Counted from the stretch's first letter, positions 1-9,116 are shown. The stretch: DNA of 64,000 nt from Zoogloea sp041911615 (GCF_041911615.1 NZ_JAYROR010000127.1:1-64000), one strand, 5' to 3'. Numbers and translations are program-made. The notes: generated from the letters alone by a model not told the origin.

Positions 1-494
<494 letters not shown>

Positions 495-587
495 GAGGTT
501 TTCCTTAAATTTGAATTCGATTTGGTGGCGGAACCGGCCCGACCGGCCCGCTGCTTGTTAGCGAATATGGGGATGCCGCAACGGCTT

Positions 588-1181
588 TCAAGCGGCCGGT
601 TTGGCTTTCGAGACGACGACCAGTGCCGGACGCATCACGCGCTCATTGAGCAGGTAGCCCTTCTGCAGCACGTTGATCACGGTGTTGGGTTCGCCGTCCG
701 CCTCGACGGCGCTGATGGCCTGGTGCTTGTTCGGGTCGAATTTCTCGCCCAGGGGGCTGACTTCGGTGACGTTGGCGCTCTGGAAGGCCGACACCAGCTG
801 CTTGAGCGTGAGCTCGACGCCCTGCTTGAAGGATTCGAGGGTGGCGTTTTCGGTGGCGAGGGCGGCCTCGAGGCTGTCCTTGACCGGGAGCATCGACTGG
901 GCGAACTTGTCGGCGGCAAACTTGCTGGCCTTGGCGATGTCGTCCTGGGCGCGGCGGCGCACGTTTTCGGTCTCGGCCTTGGCGCGCAGCCAAGCGTCGT
1001 GGTGCTCCGCGGCCTTCAGTTCGGCCTGGCGCAGCTGCTCGGCGAGGCTGGGAAGGGTGTCGGTGCCGGCCGCACTCTCGGGGCCGACAGCTTGCTCGGC
1101 GGCAGCGCTGTTGCCGACGTTCTCCACGAGCTCCGGCGTGGCCGTGTTTTCGGGGCTCTTGGGCGTGTCTTGGTCTTGCAT
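588..1181 (-). CDS. grpE: Nucleotide exchange factor GrpE
   Basis: Co-chaperone that releases ADP from DnaK. It has 197 residues from the ATG at 1181-1179, which has AGGAG nine bases upstream. An in-frame ATG 19 codons earlier has no comparable site, so the shorter form is preferred. It shows the family layout: an acidic disordered N-terminus (QDQDTPKSPENT), a long coiled coil (AELKAAEHHDAWLRAKAETENVRRR) and a C-terminal beta domain ending in KGYLLNERVMRPALVVVSK. It is first in the grpE-dnaK transcription unit and lies behind a sigma-32 promoter. Confidence 0.97.
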   Translation of the reverse strand: MQDQDTPKSPENTATPELVENVGNSAAAEQAVGPESAAGTDTLPSLAEQLRQAELKAAEHHDAWLRAKAETENVRRRAQDDIAKASKFAADKFAQSMLPVKDSLEAALATENATLESFKQGVELTLKQLVSAFQSANVTEVSPLGEKFDPNKHQAISAVEADGEPNTVINVLQKGYLLNERVMRPALVVVSKAKPAA

Positions 1182-1210
1182 GGGTAACGGCTCCTTTTTT
1201 TGACTCGCCT

Positions 1211-1239
1211 TATCTGGGGGCGGAGAATAAGATTTCAAG
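1211..1239 (-). promoter_or_regulatory. Sigma-32 (RpoH) heat-shock promoter of grpE-dnaK
   Basis: On the minus strand CTTGAAA (1239-1233) is followed after 13 nt by CCCCAGATA (1219-1211). The RpoH consensus is CTTGAAA and CCCCATNTA, so the -35 is perfect and the -10 has one mismatch. It ends 29 nt before the grpE ATG. No CIRCE repeat (TTAGCACTC-N9-GAGTGCTAA) is visible here although hrcA is nearby. Confidence 0.8.
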
Positions 1240-1343
1240 AGGCTGTCACCGTTGTTGCGGGAAAGCGCTGAAATGAAGTGTAAAATCGCGGCGTTCCGGC
1301 TCGGCTCCGGTCATCTTTACGGACACTTTCGCGTAAAGCAGGT

Positions 1344-2705
1344 ATGGAAAAGGCTCCTGATAAAATCGGCAAGTACAAGCTGATCCGCGAGGTTGGGCGC
1401 GGTGCCACGGCCACGGTGTATCTGGCCGAGCATCCGCAATACCCCGATAACGTGGCGCTCAAGCTGATCCGCTTCGACGACAAGTCGAAGGACGAAGCCA
1501 AGTGGAACCGCCGCCTGCTCAAGCTGCTGCGCGCCGAGATGGACGTGTCGCGCCGCCTCGATCACCCGAACATCATCAAGATCTTCGACACCGCGGTCGA
1601 CAAGGATTACGCCTACATCGTCATGGAGTATTTTCCGGGGACGACCCTGGAACACTATTGCAGCTTCCAGAGCCTGCTGCCGCTGCACCGCACCATCGGG
1701 ATGATCTTCAAGTGTGCGATGGCCCTGGATTACGCCTACCGTCAGGGGGTGGTGCACCGCGACATCAAACCCGCCAACATCCTGGTCGACGACCAGGACA
1801 ACGTGAAGATCACCGATTTCGGTCTTGCCCTCAACGTCAACAAGAAGAGCGCCGCCGATTCGACCTTCATCATGGGCGCCGGCTCGCCGGCCTACATGAG
1901 CCCGGAGCAGATCAAGGGCTACCCGCTCAACCAGAAGACCGACCTGTTCTCGCTGGGGGTCGTGCTCTTTCACATGCTGACCGGCCGCCTGCCGTTCCGC
2001 GCCAAAAATCCGGCCCAGCTCATCTACAAGATCATCAATACCGAGCCGCCGCTGGTCTCGCAGATCAACTCCGAGCTGCCCGAGCAGCTCGACCAGGTCA
2101 TCCGCAAGGCGCTCGAGAAGGACTTGTATTCGCGCTACAAGAACGGTGCCGATTTCGCCAAGGATCTGTCGGCGGTGCGCTACAAGATCCTCGACGATTC
2201 ATCGGCGCAGGAGGACACCAGCCGCTATTCCACGCTGCGCAAGATGACCTTCTTCACCGAGTTCGAGGACGTGGAGATCTGGGAAATCCTGCGCATTTCC
2301 CGCTGGCGGAGGGTTGAGTCGAATACCCTGCTGCTGCGCGAAGGCGATGCGGATCAGCGTTTCGGCATCATCATCGACGGTCGCGTCGAAGTATCGGTGG
2401 AGGGGCACCGGGTCTGCGAGCTGTCGAGCGGTGAGGTCTTCGGCGAGCTGGCCTATCTGGACGAACAAGACCACAAGCACATGCACACGGCGGTGACGAC
2501 CACCGCCACGACCTATCTCGAAATCAACCCGGCCGCCTTGTCGCTGGCCACCGACGAGTGCCGAGACGCTTTTCGCAGTCAGCTCGTCACGGTGGTGTCG
2601 CGGCGGCTGGGAGCGGCCTACCGCGAACTGGCCAAGTCCGGCGCGCCGGCCGAGCGCATCACCGCCAGCGGCCTGGGGATGGAGCTCCAGCTGGTGGATA
2701 GCTGA
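1344..2705 (+). CDS. Ser/Thr protein kinase fused to a cyclic-nucleotide-binding domain
   Basis: A 453-residue Hanks-type kinase. Residues about 10-285 form the kinase domain: Gly loop GRGATATV (18-25), ATP lysine in VALK (K40), catalytic HRDIKPAN (138-145), DFG (158-160) and a SPE variant of the APE motif (186-188). All catalytic residues are present, so it should be active. Residues about 300-420 form a CNB/CRP-like domain with a phosphate-binding-cassette-like GEVFGELAYL (363-372). No membrane segment is seen, so it is predicted cytosolic. The expected logic is kinase activity gated by a cyclic nucleotide, though some CNB domains bind nothing. It is divergent from grpE, with a 162-nt gap. 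Substrate unknown. Confidence 0.9.
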   Translation: MEKAPDKIGKYKLIREVGRGATATVYLAEHPQYPDNVALKLIRFDDKSKDEAKWNRRLLKLLRAEMDVSRRLDHPNIIKIFDTAVDKDYAYIVMEYFPGTTLEHYCSFQSLLPLHRTIGMIFKCAMALDYAYRQGVVHRDIKPANILVDDQDNVKITDFGLALNVNKKSAADSTFIMGAGSPAYMSPEQIKGYPLNQKTDLFSLGVVLFHMLTGRLPFRAKNPAQLIYKIINTEPPLVSQINSELPEQLDQVIRKALEKDLYSRYKNGADFAKDLSAVRYKILDDSSAQEDTSRYSTLRKMTFFTEFEDVEIWEILRISRWRRVESNTLLLREGDADQRFGIIIDGRVEVSVEGHRVCELSSGEVFGELAYLDEQDHKHMHTAVTTTATTYLEINPAALSLATDECRDAFRSQLVTVVSRRLGAAYRELAKSGAPAERITASGLGMELQLVDS

Positions 2706-2744
2706 TTTCCCCTCCCGCCGGCCGTGGCGGGCGACCCGTGATCG

Positions 2745-3182
2745 TCAGCCGAGCTGGCCGAGCACCCAGCGACGGATGTCGTCCGCGCCCATCGCGCCCG
2801 ATTGACGGGCGATTTCCCGACCCTGCCTGAACAGGATCAGCGTCGGAATGCTGCGAATCCCGAAGCGCGCTGCCAATCCTTGTTCCTCTTCGGTATTCAC
2901 CTTGCCCAGGCGCAGCCGCGGTTCCAGTTGTGCCGCAGCGGCATTGAACGCCGGCGCCATGCTCCGGCACGGGCCGCACCACGGTGCCCAGAAATCCACC
3001 AGCAAAGGCAGATCGCCTCGTTCCGCGTGGGCGGCGAAGTTCGCCGCCGTCAGTGTCAGCGGCGCGCCGGTGAATAGCGTCTGCTTGCAGCGTCCGCAGG
3101 TGCCGTTGTCATGGATTTTGTCGGCCGGCACCCGGTTGAGGGCCTGGCAGTGGGGGCAGGGGACGAGAAGGGTGTCGCTCAT
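2745..3182 (-). CDS. trxC: Thioredoxin 2 (zinc-containing)
   Basis: A 145-residue cytosolic disulfide reductase. The N-terminus carries the TrxC-specific zinc site, two CxxC pairs (C9/C12 and C29/C32), followed by a thioredoxin fold with WCGPC at 68-72 and the cis-Pro segment RSIPTLILF. An in-frame ATG 21 codons upstream exists, but the protein start MSDTLLVPCPHC matches the family. It is convergent with the kinase gene and lies behind a perfect sigma-32 promoter, suggesting it is induced by protein-damaging stress. Confidence 0.95.
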   Translation of the reverse strand: MSDTLLVPCPHCQALNRVPADKIHDNGTCGRCKQTLFTGAPLTLTAANFAAHAERGDLPLLVDFWAPWCGPCRSMAPAFNAAAAQLEPRLRLGKVNTEEEQGLAARFGIRSIPTLILFRQGREIARQSGAMGADDIRRWVLGQLG

Positions 3183-3217
3183 CGGTGAATGTCCGGCGTG
3201 ATGAAGGTGTTGCCGAG

Positions 3218-3246
3218 TAGATGGGGTGCCCTGTCTTGCTTTCAAG
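3218..3246 (-). promoter_or_regulatory. Sigma-32 promoter of trxC
   Basis: Minus strand CTTGAAA (3246-3240), 13-nt spacer, CCCCATCTA (3226-3218). Both hexamer regions match the RpoH consensus exactly, and the spacer equals that of the grpE promoter 2 kb away. It lies 35 nt before the trxC ATG. Confidence 0.85.
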
Positions 3247-3355
3247 GGGTGGGCCGGTCGGTGCTTTGTGATCTGGACATCTAAAGTTCCGCCGGGTGAA
3301 GCCGAAATTCCCTCCTGAGACGCGATGTCGTCGCGAAATCTTGAGGAGGTGGCTT

Positions 3356-3883
3356 GTGAGCCGAGGTAGCACTTATGGAATCAGTCGGGTGGATAACGAA
3401 ACCAGCCGCACCCACGGTTGGCTGGTGACCATTCAGCGTCGCGGAGTGATCTACCGCAAGCACTTCAGTGATGGGGTGTTCGGCGGCAAGCAGCGCTCCT
3501 TCGCGGCCGCGAAGGAGTACCGGGACGAGATCATTGCCGCCCATCCGCCCCTGTCGATGCAGGAATACTCCAACATCGTCAAGAAGAACAACCGCTCGGG
3601 CGTGGTTGGCGTGTGCCGCTACTGCGCCTCCGAGACCCGTGATCTACCGGAGGAGAAGCAGCGCTGGTTCTGGGTGGCTTCGTGGCCGCTGCCGGACGGG
3701 CGCCGCAAGCGGGTCAAGTTTTCGGTGAAGAAATACGGCGAGGAGGGCGCCTTCCAGATGGCGATGGACGCCCGTTCTTCGGCGCTGGGAAAGCTGGTTG
3801 GAGCCTTCGATCCGGGCGCGGTGCGGCGCAAGGCTACCCGCCGCCGCAGCACGCCGTCGGCGCCGGCCACCGGCGCCCACTGA
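3356..3883 (+). CDS. AP2-like DNA-binding-domain protein, orphan
   Basis: A 175-residue basic protein. The GTG at 3356 was chosen because GAGGAGG lies six bases upstream. An in-frame ATG at 3296 lacks such a site. Two repeats resemble AP2/ERF-type three-strand-plus-helix modules. Residues 15-62 contain GWLVTIQRRG, then FGG and a helix rich in Ala and Arg. Residues 81-147 contain SGVVGV, WFWVASW and FSVKKYGEEGAF followed by a helix. In bacteria such modules are usually found in phage or homing-endonuclease proteins, but no HNH or nuclease motif is visible. The tail is basic and low-complexity. It is convergent with the yvlD-like gene. Function unknown; a DNA-binding role is inference. Confidence 0.7.
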   Translation: MSRGSTYGISRVDNETSRTHGWLVTIQRRGVIYRKHFSDGVFGGKQRSFAAAKEYRDEIIAAHPPLSMQEYSNIVKKNNRSGVVGVCRYCASETRDLPEEKQRWFWVASWPLPDGRRKRVKFSVKKYGEEGAFQMAMDARSSALGKLVGAFDPGAVRRKATRRRSTPSAPATGAH

Positions 3884-3901
3884 GCGGCGCCGGTCGGATG
3901 G

Positions 3902-4246
3902 TCAGTCCTTGTCCGCCAGGGCGAGGCCGACCATCCAGGTGAGCAGGCTGTAGAGCAGCGCGCCCCAGAAGGCCGTCGCGAAGTCGGGCACGACGAAGCC
4001 CTGTACCAGCCCGGAGACGGCCCAGAACATCAGGGCATTGATCACCAGCGTGAACAGCCCGAGGGTCAGGATCGTGATGGGCAGCGTGATCAGCACCAGC
4101 AGTGGCCGGATGATCGCATTCACGAAGCCCAGCAGCACGGCACTGACCAGCGCGGCGGTGTAGCTGTCCACCTGCACCTTCGTCACCAGTTCGGGGATCA
4201 GCATCAGCGCCACTGCGTTGAGGATCCAGCGCAGGATCAGTTTCAT
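3902..4246 (-). CDS. YvlD/phage-holin-4-superfamily membrane protein
   Basis: A 114-residue very hydrophobic protein with about four predicted membrane segments (roughly 4-19, 30-50, 52-76 and 88-110) and the family signature GFVNAIIRPLLVLITLPITIL. The family is widespread. The holin name is historical and no lysis role is implied. It is third in the hrcA-hemH-yvlD run, 29 nt after hemH. A much longer reading of this frame through hemH is a shadow. Function unknown. Confidence 0.85.
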   Translation of the reverse strand: MKLILRWILNAVALMLIPELVTKVQVDSYTAALVSAVLLGFVNAIIRPLLVLITLPITILTLGLFTLVINALMFWAVSGLVQGFVVPDFATAFWGALLYSLLTWMVGLALADKD

Positions 4247-4275
4247 CTTTTTCTCCAGTGATCGAATTGGCCGGC

Positions 4276-5373
4276 TCAACGACCCGCGCCCAGGTCGCGG
4301 GCGCGGCTGGCCTGGCGGGTGAGGGCTTCGGCGTCGACCGGTGGTATGGGAAGCCAGTTGCCGAGTTCGCGCCGGCTGACCGCTACCAGGGCGTGGATCC
4401 AGTCGTCCCGCTCGTTGAGGCACGGAATGTATTCGTAGCGCTTGCCGCCGGCGTGCAGGAAGGCTTCGCGGCACTCCATGTTGATCTCTTCGAGGGTCTC
4501 GAGGCAGTCCGAAACGAAGCCCGGACACATCACATCCACCGATCCGACGCCATTGCGTGCCATGTCCTCGAGGGTTGGCTGGGTGTAGGGCTGCAGCCAC
4601 TCTGCCTTGCCGAAGCGCGACTGGAAGCTCACCACGAGGCGTTCGCGCGGCAGCTTGAGGGCGTCGCCGAGCAGGCGGGCGGTTTTCATGCACTCGCAGT
4701 GATAGGGGTCGCCCAGGTCGAGGGAGCGCCGCGGCGTGCCGTGGAAGCTCAGGACCAGGCGCTCGGCCTGGCCGTTGCGCTGCCAGTGCTCGCGTACCGA
4801 TGCGGCCAGGGCGTCGATGTAGCCAGGGTGATCGGCAAAGCTGCGCACGAAGCGCACTTCCGGCAGGTTGCGCCAGTGGCGCAGGCAGTTGGCGACCTCG
4901 TCGATCACGGTGGCGGTGGTGCTGGCGGCGTACTGGGGATACAACGGCACGACGAGGATGCGCGTGCAACCTTCGGCGCGCATCGCGTCGAGCTGGCTGC
5001 GGATCGACGGCTGGCCGTAGCGCATCGCCCATCTGACGACCAGATCCCGATCACCCGCGTGGGCGAAGAAGCCGGCCACCAGTTTGGCCTGCTTTTCGGT
5101 GTGCACCTTGAGGGGCGAGCCGTCCGGCGTCCACACGCTGGCGTACTTGGCGGCGGACTTGGCAGGGCGCGTGCGCAGGATGATGCCGTGGAGGATCGGC
5201 CACCAGATCGCGCGGGGGATTTCGACCACCCGGGGATCGGACAGGAATTCGCGCAGGTAGGGGCGCAGCGCGGCGGCGGTGGGAGCGGCAGGCGTGCCGA
5301 GATTGACCAGCAGGAGGCCGGTTCGCGGCGCCTGACCATGGGAATACGCTGGCTCTTGCCAGAATCGGTTCAT
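4276..5373 (-). CDS. hemH: Ferrochelatase
   Basis: Inserts Fe2+ into protoporphyrin IX, the last step of protohaem synthesis, at the cytoplasmic face of the membrane. It has 365 residues from the ATG at 5373-5371. Family marks are LLLVNLGTP near the N-terminus, the SFHGTP block with the catalytic histidine, and the C-terminal CPGFVSDCLETLEEI block with the conserved glutamates. It starts 22 nt after hrcA on the same strand, so the two are probably co-transcribed. A hrcA-hemH neighbourhood is common in betaproteobacteria. Confidence 0.96.
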   Translation of the reverse strand: MNRFWQEPAYSHGQAPRTGLLLVNLGTPAAPTAAALRPYLREFLSDPRVVEIPRAIWWPILHGIILRTRPAKSAAKYASVWTPDGSPLKVHTEKQAKLVAGFFAHAGDRDLVVRWAMRYGQPSIRSQLDAMRAEGCTRILVVPLYPQYAASTTATVIDEVANCLRHWRNLPEVRFVRSFADHPGYIDALAASVREHWQRNGQAERLVLSFHGTPRRSLDLGDPYHCECMKTARLLGDALKLPRERLVVSFQSRFGKAEWLQPYTQPTLEDMARNGVGSVDVMCPGFVSDCLETLEEINMECREAFLHAGGKRYEYIPCLNERDDWIHALVAVSRRELGNWLPIPPVDAEALTRQASRARDLGAGR

Positions 5374-5395
5374 CGGGTGCCTTTGGGTAGGAGTT

Positions 5396-6424
5396 TCAGT
5401 TTTGCCCGGAGAGGGCGTTGGTGAGCAGGCGGGCGGTGACGTCGACGATCGGGATGACCCGTTCGTAGGCCATGCGGGTGGGGCCGATGACGCCGACGGA
5501 ACCGACCAGTTGCCCGTCGACTTCGTAAGGCGCGGTGACGACGCTGCAGTCGTCGAGCGGGCTGAGGCCGCTCTCGCCGCCAATGAAGATCTGCACGCCC
5601 TGGGCGCGGTTCGAGATGTCGAGGAGCTGCATCAGCCCGGTCTTTTGTTCGAAGAGCTTGAACAGGTCGCGCAGGCGGGCCATGTTCGACGACAAATCCT
5701 CGGCGTCGAGCAGATTGGTTTCGCCGGAGATCACGTAGGTGCTGCGGGTTTCCTCGAGGGCTTCGCTCCCTGCCTCGACGGCGGCGCTCATCAGCTCGGT
5801 CATGTCGGAGCGCAGCTGCTTGAGTTCGTCCTGCAGGCGGTGACGGATCTCGCTGAAGGCGAGCCCGGCGAAGTGCTGGTTGAGGTAGTTGGCGGCGGTG
5901 ACCAGCTCCGACGGGCTGTAGGCGCGCTTGGTGAATAGGATGCGGTTCTGCACGTCGCCGGCGGTGGTGACGAGGATCAGCAGGATGCGCGTCTCGGACA
6001 GGCTGACGAACTCGATCTGGCGGATCTTCAGGCCGTCCTGCTTGGGCGAGACGACGACGCCGGCGAAATGAGTGAGGCCCGACAGCAGCTGCGAGGCGGC
6101 GTTCAGCACGCGCTGGGGCTCGCCGGGCTGGATCTGGCCCTTGAGCTCCTGCAGCTGGCCGACGCCCAGAGGCTGCACGGTGAGCAGGCTGTCCACGAAG
6201 AAACGATAGCCGAGCGACGTGGGAATGCGGCCGGCGGAGGTGTGCGGGCTGGTGATGAAGCCGAGCTCCTCCAGGTCCGACATGACGTTGCGCACCGTGG
6301 CCGGCGACAGTTGCAGGCCCGAGAAGCGCGACAGCGCCCGCGACCCGACCGGCTGGCCGTCGGCGATATAGTGCTCCACCAGGGTCTTGAGGAGGATTTG
6401 CGAGCGTTGGTCGAGGCTGGTCAT
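5396..6424 (-). CDS. hrcA: Heat-inducible transcription repressor HrcA
   Basis: A repressor of chaperone genes that binds CIRCE elements. It has 342 residues from MTSLDQRSQILLKTLVEHYI; the longer in-frame N-terminus is not family-like. The winged-helix DNA-binding domain spans about 1-75 (SPATVRNVMSDLEELGFITSPHTSAGR-type recognition helix and wing). A GAF-like dimerisation core follows. It is divergent from nadK with 94 nt between starts and heads hrcA-hemH-yvlD. No CIRCE operator was found in front of hrcA or grpE in this window, so its target (typically groESL) probably lies elsewhere. Confidence 0.96.
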   Translation of the reverse strand: MTSLDQRSQILLKTLVEHYIADGQPVGSRALSRFSGLQLSPATVRNVMSDLEELGFITSPHTSAGRIPTSLGYRFFVDSLLTVQPLGVGQLQELKGQIQPGEPQRVLNAASQLLSGLTHFAGVVVSPKQDGLKIRQIEFVSLSETRILLILVTTAGDVQNRILFTKRAYSPSELVTAANYLNQHFAGLAFSEIRHRLQDELKQLRSDMTELMSAAVEAGSEALEETRSTYVISGETNLLDAEDLSSNMARLRDLFKLFEQKTGLMQLLDISNRAQGVQIFIGGESGLSPLDDCSVVTAPYEVDGQLVGSVGVIGPTRMAYERVIPIVDVTARLLTNALSGQN

Positions 6425-6518
6425 GGCTGCGATTTCGATGATTCCCGGCGATTCTAAGAGAAGCCGGCGGGTCATGAGAAGCATGAGCACGCCACAGAAT
6501 GTGTGGTTTAATCAATGC

Positions 6519-7403
6519 ATGACCTGCGAGTTCAAGACCATTGCGCTGATCGGTAAATATCAGAGCCCCGAAGTGGCCGATGCCGTGCTTCGGCTGGCCA
6601 ATTATTTGCGCCATCTCGGCCTGAACGTCCTGATCGAGCAGGGGACTGCCAGTTCGACCGGGCTGACGGCCGGTTTCAGCGTCGCCAGCTACGAGGAAAT
6701 CGGTGGCAACGCCGATCTTGCCGTGGTGCTCGGCGGCGATGGCACGCTGCTCAACAGCGCCTGCCGGCTCGCGGCCTACGACGTGCCGCTCGCCGGGGTC
6801 AACCAGGGTCGGCTGGGCTTCCTGACCGACATCTCCCGCGAGGTCGCGCTCGAGAAGGTCGGCGAGATCCTGCAGGGCGACTACACCGAGGAAAGCCGCA
6901 TCCTGCTCGACGCCGAGGTGCTGCGCGCCGGACAGCGCGTGTTCCACACCCTGGCCCTGAACGACGTGGTGGTGAACAAGGGCGAACTGGGCCGCATGAT
7001 CGAATTCGACCTGCGCATCGACGGCGAGTTCGTCTACACCCAGCGCTCCGACGGCATGATCGTCTCGACGCCCACCGGCTCGACGGCTTACGCGCTGTCC
7101 GCCAACGGTCCGATCCTCCACCCGAGCGTGGAAGGCATCGCGCTGGTGCCGATGTGTCCGCACGCCCTCACCGCCCGCCCGATCACCCTGCCCGACAGCT
7201 GCTGCATCGAGATCGTGCTGCTGCCGCCCCATGATTCCCGCGTCCACTTCGACGGCCAGACCCGCTACGACACTCGCGCCGGCGACACCGTGCGGATCAC
7301 CCGCTCGCCGCACCGGGTCCGCCTTCTCCACCCCAAGGGCTACAGCTACTTCGCGATGCTGCGCGAGAAGCTGCATTGGAGCTCGACGCCCCGCCACGGC
7401 TGA
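6519..7403 (+). CDS. nadK: NAD kinase
   Basis: Phosphorylates NAD to NADP in the cytosol. It has 294 residues from the ATG at 6519, matching the usual bacterial length of about 290; an ATG at 6483 is an alternative. It shows the GGDGTLLN active-site motif with the catalytic Asp, and the NDVVVNKG and TPTGSTAY blocks. It lies 29 nt upstream of recN, the conserved hrcA/nadK/recN arrangement of proteobacteria. Confidence 0.95.
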   Translation: MTCEFKTIALIGKYQSPEVADAVLRLANYLRHLGLNVLIEQGTASSTGLTAGFSVASYEEIGGNADLAVVLGGDGTLLNSACRLAAYDVPLAGVNQGRLGFLTDISREVALEKVGEILQGDYTEESRILLDAEVLRAGQRVFHTLALNDVVVNKGELGRMIEFDLRIDGEFVYTQRSDGMIVSTPTGSTAYALSANGPILHPSVEGIALVPMCPHALTARPITLPDSCCIEIVLLPPHDSRVHFDGQTRYDTRAGDTVRITRSPHRVRLLHPKGYSYFAMLREKLHWSSTPRHG

Positions 7404-7432
7404 ACGCCGGGGTGCTTCCATTCGTTTTAGTC

Positions 7433-9097
7433 ATGCTGCGTCATCTTTCCATTCGCGATTTCGTGATCGTCGATCGGCTCGAACTTGAGTTCGCGCCGGG
7501 CTTCGGTGCCCTGACCGGCGAAACCGGTGCCGGCAAGTCGATTCTCCTGGATGCCCTCGGGCTCGCCCTCGGTGGCAAGGCCGAGGCGGGCGTGGTGCGC
7601 AGCGGCCAGGCCCGCGCCGAGATCGTCGCCGAGTTCGATCTGCCCGCCGACGGCCCGCTGCGAGCCTGGCTGGCGGAGCAGGGTATCGAGGTCGGCGACG
7701 AGGGGGCGCTGCTGTTGCGCCGGGTCATCGAGGGTGGCGGCCGGTCGCGCGCCTGGATCAACGGTTCGCCGGTCGTGCTGGCGCAGCTGCGCGCGGCTGG
7801 CGAGTGGCTTGCCGACATCCACGGCCAGCACGCCCATCACGCCTTGCTGCGCACCGATGCCCAGCTTGCGCTGGTGGACGCCCACGGTGGTCTGACGGTG
7901 CGCGCCGCCGAGGTCGCGGAGGCGTGGCGCGCCTGGTCGGCCCTGCGCCGCGCCCGCGAAGCGGCGGAGGAGGGCGCGTCGTCCACCGAGCGCGAGCGCG
8001 AACTGCTCGGCTGGCAGGTGAGCGAGTTGCGCGAACTGGCCTTCGATGCGGACGAGTGGCTGGCCCTCAATCAGGAGCAGGCTCGCCTCGCCCACGCTGC
8101 GAGCCTCATCGAAGGTAGCGCCGAGGTGCTCGATGGCCTCGCCGACGGCGACTACGCCCTGGTCGGCCAGCTCGAAAGGCTGCTCGTCCGTGTGGCCGAC
8201 ATGGCCCGCCACGACGCGCAGCTCGCCGATGTGCAGGAGCTCCTCGGGGGCGCCGGCATCCAGCTCGACGAGGCGCTCCACGCCATGCGCCGCTACCGCG
8301 ACCGCCTCGATCTCGATCCGAGCCGGCTGGCCGAGATCGATCAGCGCATCCAGGCCATCACCGTCGCCGCACGCAAGTATCGGGTGGCGCCGGAAGGTCT
8401 GCCCGACGTGCTGGCCGAGAGCGCCGGACGGCTCGAGCGGCTGGTGCGTCAGTCCGATCCGGCGGCATTGGCGCGCGAGGAGGCCGCCGCCCGCGAGGCC
8501 TTCCTGGCGCTGGCCCAGCCCCTGTCCGACGATCGCCGCGAGGTCGCGGCTGCATTGTCCGCTGCGGTGACCGAGGCGATGCAGTCGCTGGCGATGGGAG
8601 GGGCCAAGTTCGAGATCGCCCTGCGCCCTGCCGATGAGGGGAGCGCGAGCGGGCTGGAGGGCGTCGAGTTCCTCGTCACCGCCAATGCCAGCCAGCCCCT
8701 GCGTCCGTTGGCGCGGGTGGCGTCGGGCGGCGAGCTGTCGCGCATCGGGCTGGCGATCCAGGTCATCACCAGCCGCAACGCGGCGACGCCGACGCTGATC
8801 TTCGACGAGGTGGACGTGGGCATCGGCGGGCGGGTGGCCGAAATCGTCGGCCGCCTGCTGCGCCAACTGGGCGAGGATCGTCAGGTGTTGTGCGTGACTC
8901 ACCTGCCCCAGGTGGCCGCGCAGGCCAACTGGCAGTGGTCCATCGCCAAGGAAACGCGCGACGGCGAGACGCTGTCACGGGTCACACCGCTGGACGACGC
9001 CGCGCGGATCGAGGAAATCGCCCGAATGCTGGGCGGGGTGAACATCACCGACACCACCCGCAGCCACGCTGCGGAGATGCTCGGTCTTAAGGGCTGA
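7433..9097 (+). CDS. recN: DNA repair protein RecN
   Basis: An SMC-like ATPase in double-strand-break repair. It has 554 residues from MLRHLSIRDFVIVDRLEL. Walker A GETGAGKS occurs near the N-terminus, a long coiled-coil region in the middle, and the ABC signature VASGGELSR plus Walker B LIFDEVDVGIGG near the C-terminus. An in-frame start at 7376 overlaps nadK and is not used. No LexA-type operator is recognisable in the 29-nt nadK-recN gap, so SOS control is not evident. Confidence 0.96.
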   Translation: MLRHLSIRDFVIVDRLELEFAPGFGALTGETGAGKSILLDALGLALGGKAEAGVVRSGQARAEIVAEFDLPADGPLRAWLAEQGIEVGDEGALLLRRVIEGGGRSRAWINGSPVVLAQLRAAGEWLADIHGQHAHHALLRTDAQLALVDAHGGLTVRAAEVAEAWRAWSALRRAREAAEEGASSTERERELLGWQVSELRELAFDADEWLALNQEQARLAHAASLIEGSAEVLDGLADGDYALVGQLERLLVRVADMARHDAQLADVQELLGGAGIQLDEALHAMRRYRDRLDLDPSRLAEIDQRIQAITVAARKYRVAPEGLPDVLAESAGRLERLVRQSDPAALAREEAAAREAFLALAQPLSDDRREVAAALSAAVTEAMQSLAMGGAKFEIALRPADEGSASGLEGVEFLVTANASQPLRPLARVASGGELSRIGLAIQVITSRNAATPTLIFDEVDVGIGGRVAEIVGRLLRQLGEDRQVLCVTHLPQVAAQANWQWSIAKETRDGETLSRVTPLDDAARIEEIARMLGGVNITDTTRSHAAEMLGLKG

Positions 9098-9116
9098 GCA
9101 GGCGCTCGCTCAGCCC
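9091..9116. terminator. Hairpin between convergent recN and GDT1-family gene
   Basis: A perfect 9-bp inverted repeat, GGGCTGAGC/GCTCAGCCC, with an 8-nt loop. It overlaps the recN stop codon and the stop region of the opposing gene. There is no T-tract on either side, so termination is plausible but not certain. Confidence 0.45.

Noticed and set aside
4258..5424. Plus-strand frame of 388 codons opposite hemH
   Set aside because: hemH motifs on the minus strand are clear; this frame has no recognisable domain.
7404..7432. LexA operator before recN
   Set aside because: No CTGT-N8-ACAG pattern in the short gap.
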